Below, piece by piece: positions 21,900-33,307 of a stretch of 64,000 nt of DNA (position 1 is its first letter; every line of letters begins with the position of its first letter). The DNA is from Cannabis sativa. Taxonomy: Eukaryota; Streptophyta; Magnoliopsida; Rosales; Cannabaceae. The stretch spans positions 74,730,600 to 74,794,599 of the forward strand of contig NC_083602.1 of NCBI RefSeq assembly GCF_029168945.1. Direction: 5' to 3'. The position numbers and the translations under genes were made by a program. The notes beneath the pieces were generated by a model. The model was not told where the DNA came from. It saw nothing but the letters and a program-made list of their open reading frames with translations, and made no database searches.

Positions 21900-22752
21900 C
21901 TGGAAATTACTTACTCTAATGCAAGCAACTTACTTTAGTAAGATGCTGGAGCATTTTTCTTTCCAATGGAAATCTATAGAAGCTTCACAACTTCTTAGAC
22001 ATAAATTTTATTTATCTAAGGAAAAGTATCAACTATTCCAGAGAAGATAAAGCCATGGAAGAATTTCTTAAATCAACAGTGAGAGGTCTCAGATATGCTT
22101 TTGTATGCCTTAGACCAGACACCTGCTGTTGAGTGGGAGTAATGAGTAGGTATCAGATTAATCCAGGAGAGGAACATTGGAAGACAATCAAGTAAATCTT
22201 AAGATTAAGAAGAGGAACTATATGTTAGTCAATAAGGGTGTTTGTTTAAAACTCTTAGACTACACCACATCAGATTTCAAGACTTGCCTTTGTGCTAGAA
22301 AGTCTGCTGATGAGATGGTGATTACTTTGGGGGTGGAGTAGCGATTTTGGAGAAGTGTAAAAACCTATCGGAAATCTCTTGGTCTACCAGAGAGAGACTG
22401 AATGTTAAAAGTTGCAGGAAAGATACTTATTCAGTCTAAGGAAAGTTCTATACATTTGTGGCAGTGCTCCAACTTGCCTTAACTACTAGGGTTACTTCCT
22501 GAATAACGAAAGAGTAGTTGCCGAAAAGTATAGAATCCAGTGTCCCAAAAGAGTAGACATATAGAGAGGAATTTCACATTATCAAGGATTTTGTGATTAA
22601 GGAAGAGTAATGGTGCAGAAGAGGTTGTGTTTAATTCAACCTGTCAGATCCTATTACGAGGAGTATACTACTATTACAGTTGATTGGTATATGAAGGTGT
22701 TAATGATTATTTGAAGTGCACTTTTTGTTTTATATTAGTGCAAGTGGGAGTT
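21900..22752 (+). pseudogene. Copia-2 RT-end/RNase H remnant and polypurine tract
   Basis: In one frame the motifs YAFVCLRPDTCC, VGVMSRYQINPGEEHWKTIK (about 22095-22195), RKSADEMVITLGVE, and KSRHIERNFH with IIKDFVIKEE (about 22550-22615) match the C-terminal RNase H part of Ty1/copia pol (patterns such as RPDI..AVGV.SR...NPG..HW, RKST.GY, HIERKFH.IRE). An in-frame TGA interrupts after DTCC, and further stops follow. The polypurine tract AAGTGGGAG at 22742-22750 precedes the LTR, as is typical for Copia elements. Confidence 0.82.
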
Positions 22753-22855
22753 TGTTGGGTTTTATGCCCTAAATAAAACTCATTTCATATAATCAGATTT
22801 ACTTATTAATAAATATCAGAAATAACATTTTATGTTGCATGGTTCACATGATTTA

Positions 22856-24943
22856 TGTAACGCCCTAATGCTAAGGCACGCTACAGTGCTTTTTCAATTA
22901 CTGTGCAATCTTTGCTAATCAAAGATATTTCTCGAAAAACGTGTTAAATTAAAACTTTTGCTTTAATTATTAAACTTTGTAATATAATATAATATTTACA
23001 AATCCCGGGATCCCGATTTCAAACTTTTTAAAAAATTACTGTTTAAACTTTACATTTCAAAATACATAACTTCCAGGTCACACAGCGACTTTCAAAATAT
23101 AAATCCCAGATGTCCCGAGACCGAACACTCCAGGTCGCGCCGCTTGACATGTACAATCCCATCTGAGCTCGGGTTCACTCCTGTTCAGTCATAGCCTTTC
23201 CTTTACCTACACATGAAAGTAGAAACTGTGAGTCAACAGACTCAGTAAGAAATGCATATAACACATCATATAATTTTCGACCTGTAAATAGGCGCCCATA
23301 CACCTATTTACAGAGCTTAACAGATGAGTATGAACGTTCTAACTAGGATACGACCATGTACCATGTACCTCATGCACTCAGTATACCATCGTACTAGTGT
23401 AGGTAGGGTATGGACCGCACCTTGAGTACCGTTAAGTGTTGTACCACGGACACCTCGTACCTTTCCGTACAAGTGCTGGTAACACCATGATGTACTTCCA
23501 AACATCATACACCTTACCAATGCACTCTGTACCACAACCGTACAAGTGTTGGTAGTGTATGAATCACAACAAATAAGCATGTATATATATTAACACATAC
23601 ATACATTCGAATATTCATATCACACATTATACACAGTTCTTACCTGTTTTCCGAATTCAAGTGTCTTTGGCCAGGCACGAACGGAATTCACGTGCTAGAT
23701 GGATGCCCTAATCACAATAATAGTAATACAGATGAGTGACTCGCTAAATCACTTTCCGGGACTTAAAACTTGAAACTAAAAGTTTCCCTATGACTAAACC
23801 TCATGGCAATACCCTAAATATCTCAAAATTGGCCAAAACTAGGGTTCTGGAAAATCCCCCAACAGGCAGACCGGTTCCCAACCGGCATCCCGGTTCTGGG
23901 TCACCAACCGGTCGACCGGGTGGTACAGACCACCCAGAACCGGAATTTCGGTTCTACTGCTGGGAACCAAAAATCATCCCCCTTGATTCAATTCAATCCC
24001 AAACTTTACCAAACTCTCCAGAATACCTATGCAATGTATAAACATCCATTTCCAATCAACAAATCACAGAACAAACCAATAATTCAAATTATGCCATTAA
24101 AGCTCAAAGCTTGAGTTTCAAAACTCAAGCTTGCTTAAAACCAACCTCAAGCAATAAAATCAGCTACAAGGGACTTCAATCAACTTAAACCAACCCTAGA
24201 ATTCGAACCCTAGGTACTTCAAACCTTAACAGCCCTTAATTCACAAAATCACACACCCAAACCAATAAAACTTAAAGAAAATAAGGAAGAAAACTACAAG
24301 GGCTTACCTTAGTCCTAAGAACCTTGAATCTCTAGTTGATATCCAGCAAAAATAATGGAGCTGAACCTGGTTCCTTCTGGTCTAGGTTGGCCGAGCAAAG
24401 AGAGAGGGGAAAAAGATTGAATTTCCTCAATTTGACTTTTCTTTCTTTTTTTTTTTAATTTCCCTCAAATGAATTCAAGTAAATCCTTTGCTGAGATTTA
24501 ATTGCTAGGTGTCACCCTACAAGGCAGCCACCAACTCCTTTTTTGGTAATTACTAAAATGCCCTCAAAATTATAACTTGGGTATTTCTAAAGCTAGGGGT
24601 AAAATGGTCAAACTCCATAACCCCGCTCAATCCCGATAATTTATTTTCTCTAAAATATTCCCCACTATGAAATAGGGTTCTAAACTTACTCATGTGATTA
24701 TCTAGCCATCCATCGCATTTCCCGTTGTCGCCGAGCAAAAATTACAAAATTAACATATTTCACATATAAGCTAAATAATACCCCTAGAGTTTAATAAAAT
24801 CTCCGAAATTGAGAAATTACAACTCTAATATTTATTTCTAAATATTGGGGTCTAAAATAATTAAATTCATAAATAATAATATAATAATAAAAAATTAGTG
24901 CTAATTGCCTTTTCTAATCCCATTTATTAAGGCGGTCGTTACA
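22856..24943 (-). mobile_element. Chromovirus LTR 1 (3' LTR in element orientation)
   Basis: 2,088 bp, nearly identical to LTR 2; a hand comparison shows scattered substitutions and small indels. The palindromic cluster at 23890-23955 has one mutation in each arm set (ACCGGGTGGT and AATTTCGG) that LTR 2 lacks. The ORFs at 23317-23580 and 23790-24041 are chance frames copied in LTR 2. Confidence 0.94.
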
Positions 24944-24961
24944 ATTATCCCCCCGTTAAAA
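24944..24961 (-). other. Chromovirus polypurine tract
   Basis: On the minus strand, TTTTAACGGGGGGATAAT directly precedes the LTR start TGTAACG. It follows the TTTCGAGGACGAAATCC context usual for Tekay elements. The same sequence is repeated at 31494-31511 in front of LTR 2. Confidence 0.85.
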
Positions 24962-24979
24962 GGATTTCGTCCTCGAAAT

Positions 24980-25545
24980 CTAACTTGAGTAGCTTTGGAC
25001 ATGCTGAGTCCTCATATCAGACTTCAATTCCCAGGTGACTTCCTCCACCTTACTGTTCCTCCAGAGCACTTAATCAGAACAATAGTCTTGTTCCGAATCT
25101 AAATAGGTTGTTCTTCATAGGATAAGTTTGATTGCAGTTCAAGGGCTTCATAACTCAAGACATGAGTCGGGTCCGACACGTATTTCCTTAACATGGAAAT
25201 GTGAAATACGTCATGAACAGCTGATAATGCTGGTGGTAAGGCTAGCCGATACGCTACCTGCCCGACCTTCTCGAGTATCTGAAATGGCCCAATGAACCTA
25301 GGGCTTAACTTACCCTTCTTCCCGAAGCGCCTAATACCCTTCATTGGTGAAACCCGCAGGAAAACATGTTCCCCTGCCTGAAATGTAACAACTCTGCGCT
25401 TCGGATCAGCGTAACTTTTCTGCCTGCTTTGAGAAGCAAGTATCCGAGCCTTGATCTTATCAATAACTTCATTGGTCCTCTGCACTAATTCTGGACCAGG
25501 TACTTCCTTTCTCCCGTCTCGTCCCAATGAATAGGAGAAAGACAT
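24980..25545 (-). pseudogene. Integrase C-terminus with GPY/F motif and decayed chromodomain
   Basis: The open frame 25545-25099 covers the C-terminal part of integrase (KARILASQSRQKSYADPKRR, GEHVFLRVSPMKGIRRFGKK, GPFQILEKVGQVAYRLALPP, HDVFHISMLRKYV). This is the GPY/F module of chromoviruses. The Tekay chromodomain should follow. A stop occurs after SYEEQPI, and a one-base deletion shifts the rest, but VLWRNSKVEEVTWE-like codons are still readable to a stop at 24980-24982. Chromodomains direct integration to particular chromatin; this one is broken. Confidence 0.88.
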
Positions 25546-26000
25546 TTTCTACCATATAACATCTCATAGGGAGCCATCCCTATTGTACTTTGGTAGCTGT
25601 TGTTGTAGGAGAATTCAATTAAAGGCAAGTACTTACTCCATGAACCCTCAAAGTCCATGACACAGGCTTGCAGTAAATCTTCTAAAATCTAGATAGTTCT
25701 TTCTGACTGATCATCAGTCTGAGGGTGAAAGGCTGTACTAAACTTTAACTTGGTACCCATAGCCTTCTGAAGACTCACCCAAAACTTCGATGTGACCTTT
25801 GGATCCCTATCTGACACAATAGGTTTAGGGGTTCTATGGAGACGAACGATCCCCTTTACATACAACTCAGCATACTGATCCACTGAATATGTAGCTTTCA
25901 CTAGTAGAAAGTGAGCTGATTTTTGTGAATCCGCCCACTATGTTCCTTACTGAATCATACATTCTCATAGTTCTAAATATTCCAATTACAAAATCCATTG
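25546..26000 (-). pseudogene. Chromovirus integrase catalytic core remnant
   Basis: The frame at 25689-25901 includes VDQYAELYVKGIVRLH, PIVSDRDPKVTSKFW (second catalytic Asp) and HPQTDDQSERTI (third catalytic residue, Glu, retained). The segment with the first Asp (normally near 'MDFV') lies in a disrupted stretch just upstream (25902-26060). The segment to 25546 continues in broken frames. Inactive. Confidence 0.82.
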
Positions 26001-26070
26001 CAATGTCCTCCCACTTCCATTCAAGAAGGACTAAAATTTATAGTAACCACTTAGGCCTCTGGTATTCACC

Positions 26071-26604
26071 TTAACTTACTTGGCAAGTCAAACACTTGGA
26101 CACATAATCCACCTCCTTTCTTTTCATCTCATACCTCCAAGAATAGGGTTTTAAATCCTGATACATTTTGGGGGTTCCTAGATGCAATGAATAAGATATG
26201 GTATGAGCTTCATTAAGTATCTCTTTCTTAAGCTCATCAACATTAGGAACACAAACTCGAGCTTTAAATAACAACATTCCACTATTCGAGACTAAAAATT
26301 CTTTAGGCCGACCAGCCATTACATCGTCTCGAACCTTAACTGGCTCGGGATCTTCCAATTGTGCCTTTCTGATTCTCTCCAACAGATCAAATAGGAGTGC
26401 TAGATTATGTAACTTCCCGACCACGAACTCAATTCCTGCACTAACCATTTCCGAGGCTAGGTGAGGGGCTATCATAACCGTAGTACACACTTGACCGGGA
26501 CCTTTTCTGCTTAGAGCATCGGCCACAACATTGGCTTTCCCGGGGTGATACAGTATTTCACAATCGTAGTCTTTAACCAAAACCAGCCATCTTCTCCACC
26601 TCAT
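26071..26604 (-). pseudogene. Chromovirus RNase H end and integrase zinc-binding domain
   Basis: The frame begins in RNase H ([27 protein letters not shown] with the last catalytic Asp), passes a linker, and ends in the integrase H2C2 finger ([18 protein letters not shown] ... CLTCQ: two His, two Cys). The methionine is internal, not a real start. The same segment is present, truncated at its N-terminus, at 32621-33127. Confidence 0.87.
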
Positions 26605-27939
26605 GTTTAAATTCTTCTGGATGACAAAGTATTTGAAACCCTTATGATCAATATAAATCTCACACTTTTACCATAAAGATGATGTCATCATATCTCAAAA
26701 ACAAAACCACCGCAGCATGACCTAACTCATGAGTTGAATAGCGCTGCCCATAATCTTTCAGTTGACGAACAGCTTAAGCTATAACTCTGTTGACTTGCAT
26801 CAAAACACATCCCAGACCCTGTCTGGATGCATCACAATAAACAACGAGTTTCTCTTGATCTGATGGCAAAGCTGACACCGGAGCTGTTATCAAACGTTGC
26901 TTCAACTACTGAAAACTTGACTCACACTTATTTGACCACACAAATCTCTGATTTTTTTTTTTGGTCAATTCGGTTAGGGGCATAGAAAATTTAGAAAATC
27001 CTTCGACGAAACGTCGATAATACCCTGCTAACCCGAAAAAACTTCGAACTTCTGTCACAGACTTGGACCTCGGCCAATTCTTCACTGATTCTATCTTATT
27101 TGGATCGACCATAATTCCATTCTTCCCAACAATATGACCCAGAAAGGACACCTCGGACAACCAGAATTCACACTTTTGAACTTGGCATACAGCTTGTGAT
27201 CCCTAAGTCGCTGTAACACCATTCGAAGATGATGCTCGTGCTCCTCTTCTGACTGAGAGTATACAAGAATGTCATCGATAAATACTATAACGCAGTTATC
27301 AAGGAAATCCTTGAATACCCTATTCATGAGATCCATAAAGGCCGCAGGAGCATTAGTCAATCCGAATGACATTACCAGAAACTCATAGAGCCCATATCTG
27401 GTTCTAAAAGCAGTCTTTGGTATGTCCTTCTCCCGAATTCTAAGTTGATAATAACCAGACCGTAAATCAATCTTCGAAAACACTGCCTTTCCCTGAAGCT
27501 GATCGAACAAATCATCGATCCTGGGCAACGGGTACTTGTTCTTAATCGTCAGCTTATTTAGCTCCCGATAATCAATACACATTCTGAGGGAACCATCTTT
27601 CTTTTTCACAAAAAGAACCGGAGCTCCCCAGGGCGATACACTGGGTCGAATAAACCCAATGTCAAGCATCCCCTGAAGTTGTAACTTAAGCTCCTTGAGT
27701 TCTGCCGGAGCCATTCTATATGGAGCTTTAGAAACAGGTTCGACTCCAGGTACCAAATCAATTACAAAGTCAATCTCTTGCTGTGGCGGCAATCCCGGCA
27801 ACTCCTCGGGAAACACATCAAGAAAATTTTTCACCACCCGGACTACCTCAGGCCCAAATGTTTCAGGTCTGCTGGAGTCAAATACCACCGCTAGAAATCC
27901 TACACAACCATTGCATAGTAAATCCCTAGCCCTCAACAC
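26605..27939 (-). pseudogene. Chromovirus reverse transcriptase and RNase H
   Basis: The frame at 27939-27091 holds an essentially complete [88 protein letters not shown], and the catalytic [10 protein letters not shown] (FIDD form of YxDD). It then shifts frame at LYAKF; the connection continues at 27160-26906 ([31 protein letters not shown]). RNase H upstream of 26604 is recognisable only in pieces. RT looks catalytically plausible but is no longer joined to its neighbours. Confidence 0.9.
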
Positions 27940-28322
27940 AGAAATAACCGGGATTCGAGACCCTGAACTGATCCAACATAAACAAATGGATCTTCACCTT
28001 CCGGCTGAAAAGTCACCATTTTACGCCTACAATCTATACTGGCCGAATACTTGGATAAGAAATCCATTCCCAGTATAATATCAAACTCCGTTAATTTCAA
28101 TTCTATAAGGTCAATACTCAATTCCCTATCTTCGATCCCAATCGACGTAGACCTAAAGCGCCTATTAGAGATAACCAATTTCCCGCTAGGCATTAGGGTT
28201 CCAAACCCTCTTACAAGAAAATCATAAAGTCTATCCAAAAGATGAAATACTCTCGATACTACATACGAGTATATAGTCCCAAAGTCAAATAATACATTAA
28301 AATGGGAGTTGCTGATAAGAAG
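27933..28322 (-). pseudogene. Chromovirus aspartic protease
   Basis: The frame continues from gag through one TAG, which stands where relatives have Gln. It shows VLFDFGTIYSYV, in which the catalytic D-S-G has become D-F-G. Downstream is IILGMDFLSKYSASIDCRRK, the conserved ILGMDWL..Y.A.IDC element of Tekay proteases. The active-site change and stop make it non-functional. Confidence 0.85.
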
Positions 28323-29156
28323 CTAACCTTTCACCATAGAAGGACTGGATGCAACATCAGCCTCAGTGATAACAAATGTCTGAACAAGTACAGGATTTAC
28401 TTCCAGCTCCTGCTTATCTTTCTTTGCCTGAGGGCAATTTCTCTTAAAGTGCCCAACCATGCCACACAGGAAGCATGCTTTTCGGTTGCACTTTCCGGGA
28501 TGATGTTTCTTGCATCGCGGGCACTCAGGGTAAGAATAATCCTTGCGTACACCCTTGCCTTGATTTCCTCGGAACCACTTGTTCCGTTTTAAACCCACCA
28601 CTGATGATGTAGGTTTACTCTTCTGCTCAACCATGGAGCCCCTACCACCTCTGCCATAACTAGAAATATGGCAAGCGGTATCCCAATTTCGTGGCATAAT
28701 CTCTTGAGGTCCTAAAATACATTCTCTAGGGCTCCCAGTCCAGAGAGCACTCTTCATATTTGAATCTCCCTGAAGGACTGTAGGTTTATTTATCCAAATT
28801 TTCTCATGCAATGATCCCACTTGGTTATCAGCCATACTATGCTCTGCTGGTAATACCGAATTGAGAATGCCTGGCATATGAGGTAAAGATAGTACAGGAA
28901 AGCTTTGTTGTTTCAACCTCTGAATCTCCTCATCGTGTCGTTGAATCATAGCTTCCATTTTCGCGAATCTTTGCTCCAATTCCCACGGAGCCTGTGACGA
29001 ACGACCATCACTCCCATCAGAAGCCATCCAAAGGCTTTCACCTTGGTTGCGGGAAGAACTCAAACTCCATTCTCTCCAACCGTTACTAGCCTTGACCACT
29101 CTATCCTGACTCCCCATATTGCACCAGGTGTCCATACTATAGGACAAACCTGACAA
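28323..29156 (-). pseudogene. Chromovirus gag lacking its core
   Basis: 277 codons. The N-terminal half has a short coiled-coil segment (LEQRFAKMEAMIQRHDEEIQ). The C-terminus has two zinc-binding elements, CPRCKKHHPGKC and CFLCGMVGHFKRNC (C-x2-C-x4-H-x4-C). The usual Retrotrans_gag core between them is missing, and the internal region, at 4.5 kb, is shorter than is usual for Tekay. A deletion inside gag is the likely reason. It would bind RNA but probably not form capsids. The start is taken from the first in-frame ATG; the real one may be further upstream. Confidence 0.82.
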
Positions 29157-29391
29157 TTAGTAAGTCAGTCTGGTCAGGCAACGATCCCATTACAACCTTT
29201 CTACCGCACTTATGGATTCCAAGGCAACGCACTTTAAAATAATTAATTAAAATCTAATATGCTTCCTAACATGCTATCACATTCACAATTATTTAAAATA
29301 CTAAACAAGTACGAGCTTACTGAACCGTGAACCGAGCTTTCTCTGATGAAGATTGTACATGTCATACCAAGCTTCGGTAGACAAACCTGGC

Positions 29392-29405
29392 GGCTCTGAT
29401 ACCAA
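29392..29405 (-). other. Chromovirus primer binding site
   Basis: On the minus strand TGGTATCAGAGCC begins four bases after the end of LTR 2. It is an exact match to the initiator tRNA-Met site used by many plant LTR elements. This shows LTR 2 is the 5' LTR for the complete internal region. Between 29157 and 29391 I see only untranslated leader. Confidence 0.93.
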
Positions 29406-29408
29406 AAT

Positions 29409-31493
29409 TGTAATGCCCTAATGCTAAGGCACGCTACAGTGCTTTTTCAATTACTGTGCAATCTTTGCTAATCAAAGATATTTCTCGAAAAACGTGTTAA
29501 ATTAAAACTTTTGCTTTAATTATTAAACTTTGTAATATAATATAATATTTACCAATCCCGGGATCCCGATTTCAAACTTTTAAAAAATTACTGTTTAAAC
29601 TTTACATTTTAAAATACATAACTTCCAGGTCACACATCGACTTTCAAAATATAAATCCCAGATGTCCCGAGACCGAACACTCCAGGTCGCGCCGCTTGAC
29701 ATGTACAATCCCATCTGAGCTCGGGTTCACTCCTGTTCAGTCATAGCCTTTCCTTTACCTACACATGAAAGTAGAAACTGTGAGTCAACAGACTCAGTAA
29801 GAAATGCATATAACACATCATATAATTTTCGACCTGTAAATAGGCGCCCATACACCTATTTACAGAGCTTAACAGATGAGTATGAACGTTCTAACTAGGA
29901 TACGACCATGTACCATGTACCTCATGCACTCAGTATACCATCGTACTAGTGTAGGTAGGGTATGGACCGCACCTTGAGTACCGTTAAGTGTTGTACCACG
30001 GACACCTCGTACCTTTCCGTACAAGTGCTGGTAACACCATGATGTACTTCCAAACATCATACACCTTACCAATGCACTCTGTACCACAACCGTACAAGTG
30101 TTGGTAGTGTATGAATCACAACAAATAAGCATGTATATATATTAACACATACATACATTCGAATATTCATATCACACATTATACACAGTTCTTACCTGTT
30201 TTCCGAATTCAAGTGTGCTGGCCGACCTGAACGGAATTCACGTGCTAGATGGATGCCCTAATCACAATAATAGTAATACAGATGAGTGACTCGCTAAATC
30301 ACTTTCCGGGACTTAAAACTTGAAACTAAAAGTTTCCCTATCACTAAACCTCATGGCAATACCCTAAATATCTCAAAATTGGCCAAAACTAGGGTTCTGG
30401 AAAATCCCCCAACAGGCAGACCGGTTCCCAACCGGCATCCCGGTTCTGGGTCACCAACCGGTCGACCGGTTGGTACAGACCACCCAGAACCGGAATTCCG
30501 GTTCTACTGCTGGGAACCAAAAATCATCCCCCTTGATTCAATTCAATCCCAAACTTTACCAAACTCTCCAGAATACCTATGCAATGTATAAACATCCATT
30601 TCCAATCAACAAATCACAGAACAAACCAATAATTCAAATTATGCCATTAAAGCTCAAAGCTTGAGTTTCAAAACTCAAGCTTGCTTAAAACCAACCTCAA
30701 GCAATAAAATCAGCTACAAGGGACTTCAATCAACTTAAACCAACCCTAGAATTCGAACCCTAGGTACTTCAAACCTTAACAGCCCTTAATTCACAAAATC
30801 ACACACCCAAACCAATAAAACTTAAAGAAAATAAGGAAGAAAACTACAAGGGCTTACCTTAGTCCTAAGAACCTTGAATCTCTAGTTGATATCCAGCAAA
30901 AATAATGGAGCTGAACCTGGTTCCTTCTGGTCTAGGTTGGCCGAGCAAAGAGAGAGGGGAAAAAGATTGAATTTCCTCAATTTGACTTTTCTTTCTTTTT
31001 TTTTTTAATTTCCCTCAAATGAATTCAAGTAAATCCTTTGCTGAGATTTAATTGCTAGGTGTCACCCTACAAGGCAGCCACCAACTCCTTTTTTGGTAAT
31101 TACTAAAATGCCCTCAAAATTATAACTTGGGTATTTCTAAAGCTAGGGGTAAAATGGTCAAACTCCATAACCCCGCTCAATCCCGATAATTTATTTTCTC
31201 TAAAATATTCCCCACTATGAAATAGGGTTCTAAACTTACTCATGTGATTATCTAGCCATCCATCGCATTTCCCGTTGTCGCCGAGCAAAAATTACAAAAT
31301 TAACATATTTCACATATAAGCTAAATAATACCCCTAGAGTTTAATAAAATCTCCGAAATTGAGAAATTACAACTCTAATATTTATTTCTAAATATTGGGG
31401 TCTAAAATAATTAAATTCATAAATAATAATATAATAATAAAAAATTAGTGCTAATTGCCTTTTCTAATCCCATTTATTAAGGCGGTCGTTACA
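29409..31493 (-). mobile_element. Chromovirus LTR 2 (shared by both internal copies)
   Basis: 2,085 bp. It is the 5' LTR for the complete internal region to its left (PBS at 29392-29405) and at the same time the 3' LTR for the truncated one to its right (PPT at 31494). The start reads TGTAATGCCC against TGTAACGCCC in LTR 1. Confidence 0.94.
30440..30505. repeat. Nested palindromes in chromovirus LTR 2
   Basis: CCGGTTCTGGGT (30440-30451) is the inverted complement of ACCCAGAACCGG (30482-30493). Between them lies a perfect 22-bp palindrome (30453-30474) with core AACCGGTCGACCGGTT. A further perfect 20-bp palindrome, centred on GGAATTCC, overlaps at 30486-30505. LTR 1 carries the same set with two single-base changes. 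Confidence 0.92.
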
Positions 31494-33124
31494 ATTATCC
31501 CCCCGTTAAAAGGATTTCGTCCTCGAAATCTAACTTGAGTAGCTTTGGACATGCTGAGTCCTCATATCAGACTTCAATTCCCAGGTGACTTCCTCCACCT
31601 TACTGTTCCTCCAGAGCACTTAATCAGAACAATAGTCTTGTTCCGAATCTAAATAGGTTGTTCTTCATAGGATAAGTTTGATTGCAGTTCAAGGGCTTCA
31701 TAACTCAAGACATGAGTCGGGTCCGACACGTATTTCCTTAACATGGAAATGTGAAATACGTCATGAACAGCTGATAATGCTGGTGGTAAGGCTAGCCGAT
31801 ACGCTACCTGCCCGACCTTCTCGAGTATCTGAAATGGCCCAATGAACCTAGGGCTTAACTTACCCTTCTTCCCGAAGCGCCTAATACCCTTCATTGGTGA
31901 AACCCGCAGGAAAACATGTTCCCCTGCCTGAAATGTAACAACTCTGCGCTTCGGATCAGCGTAACTTTTCTGCCTGCTTTGAGAAGCAAGTATCCGAGCC
32001 TTGATCTTATCAATAACTTCATTGGTCCTCTGCACTAATTCTGGACCAGGTACTTCCTTTCTCCCGTCTCGTCCCAATGAATAGGAGAAAGACATTTTCT
32101 GCCATATAACATCTCATAGGGAGCCATCCCTATTGTACTTTGGTAGCTGTTGTTGTAGGAGAATTCAATTAAAGGCAAGTACTTACTCCATGAACCCTCA
32201 AAGTCCATGACACAGGCTTGCAGTAAATCTTCTAAAATCTAGATAGTTCTTTCTGACTGATCATCAGTCTGAGGTTGAAAGGCTGTACTAAACTTTAACT
32301 TAATACCCATAGCCTTCTGAAGACTCACCCAAAACTTCGATGTGACCTTTGGATCCCTATCTGACACAATAGGTTTAGGGGTTCTATGGAGACGAACGAT
32401 CCCCTTTACATACAACTCAGCATACTGATCCACTGAATATGTAGCTTTCACTAGTAGAAAGTGAGCTGATTTTTGTGAATCCGCCCACTATGTTCCTTAC
32501 TGAATCATACATTCTCATAGTTCTAAATATTCCAATTACAAAATCCATTGCAATGTCCTCCCACTTCCATTCAAGAAGGACTAAAATTTATAGTAACCCT
32601 GCCAGCCTCTGGTATTCACCTTAACTTACTTGGCAAGTCAAACACTTGGACACATAATCCACCTCCTTTCTTTTCATCTCATACCTCCAAGAATAGGGTT
32701 TTAAATCCTGATACATTTTGGGGGTTCCTAGATGCAATGAATAAGATATGGTATGAGCTTCATTAAGTATCTCTTTCTTAAGCTCATCAACATTAGGAAC
32801 ACAAACTCGAGCTTTAAATAACAACATTCCACTATTCGAGACTAAAAAGTCTTTAGGCCGACCAGCCATTACATCGTCTCGAACCTTAACTGGCTCGGGA
32901 TCTTCCAATTGTGCCTTTCTGATTCTCTCCAACAGATCAAATAGGAGTGCTAGATTATGTAACTTCCCGACCACGAACTCAATTCCTGCACTAACCATTT
33001 CCGAGGCTAGGTGAGGGGCTATCATAACCGTAGTACACACTTGACCGGGACCTTTTCTGCTTAGAGCATCGGCCACAACATTGGCTTTCCCGGGGTGATA
33101 CAGTATTTCACAATCGTAGTCTTT
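31494..33124 (-). pseudogene. Second, truncated chromovirus internal region
   Basis: Nearly identical to 24944-26574. It contains the chromodomain remnant, integrase C-terminus (31649-32095), integrase core fragment (32239-32451) and RNase H end/zinc finger (32621-33127). It stops inside RNase H at GACTACGATTGTG, where sequence from inside an LTR begins. RT, protease, gag and PBS are absent. The same premature stops as in the complete copy are present. Confidence 0.93.
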
Positions 33125-33307
33125 CACATATAAGCTAAATAATACCCCTAGAGTTTAATAAAATCTCCGAAATTGAGAAATTACAACTCTAATATTTATT
33201 TCTAAATATTGGGGTCTAAAATAATTAAATTCATAAATAATAATATAATAATAAAAAATTAGTGCTAATTGCCTTTTCTAATCCCATTTATTAAGGCGGT
33301 CGTTACA
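33125..33307 (-). mobile_element. Chromovirus LTR stub (outermost 183 bp)
   Basis: Matches 24761-24943, i.e. the first 183 bp of the LTR in element orientation, and ends at the correct terminus next to the target duplication ATTTA (33308-33312). The join to the internal region at 33122-33125 shares TTT between the two parent sequences. Confidence 0.93.

Larger units (their letters stand above)
22856..33307 (-). mobile_element. Tekay-type chromovirus with three LTRs (tandem, partly deleted)
   Basis: Minus-strand Ty3/gypsy element. The order along the plus strand is LTR (22856-24943), complete internal region (24944-29408), LTR (29409-31493), truncated internal region (31494-33124), and LTR stub (33125-33307). 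One perfect target duplication, ATTTA, surrounds the whole, so it occupies a single insertion site. LTRs are about 2,088 and 2,085 bp with TGTAACGACC...GCGTTACA ends. The PBS, PPT context (TTTCGAGGACGAAATC) and chromodomain remnant place it in the Tekay clade. The coding region is defective, and both internal copies share the same lesions where they overlap. Confidence 0.94.

Noticed and set aside
23317..24114. ORFs repeated exactly at 23317/29869 and 23790/30379
   Set aside because: Repetition only reflects the two LTRs of one element; content is low complexity and not coding.
30453..30474. Cloning-vector contamination suggested by AgeI-SalI-AgeI-like palindromes
   Set aside because: The palindromes lie in the middle of natural LTRs, recur in a diverged LTR at 423-470, and have single mutations in LTR 1.
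29409..33307. Assembly duplication as the cause of the third LTR and second internal region
   Set aside because: The second copy has its own substitutions, a defined deletion joint and a target duplication at its outer edge; still worth a long-read check.
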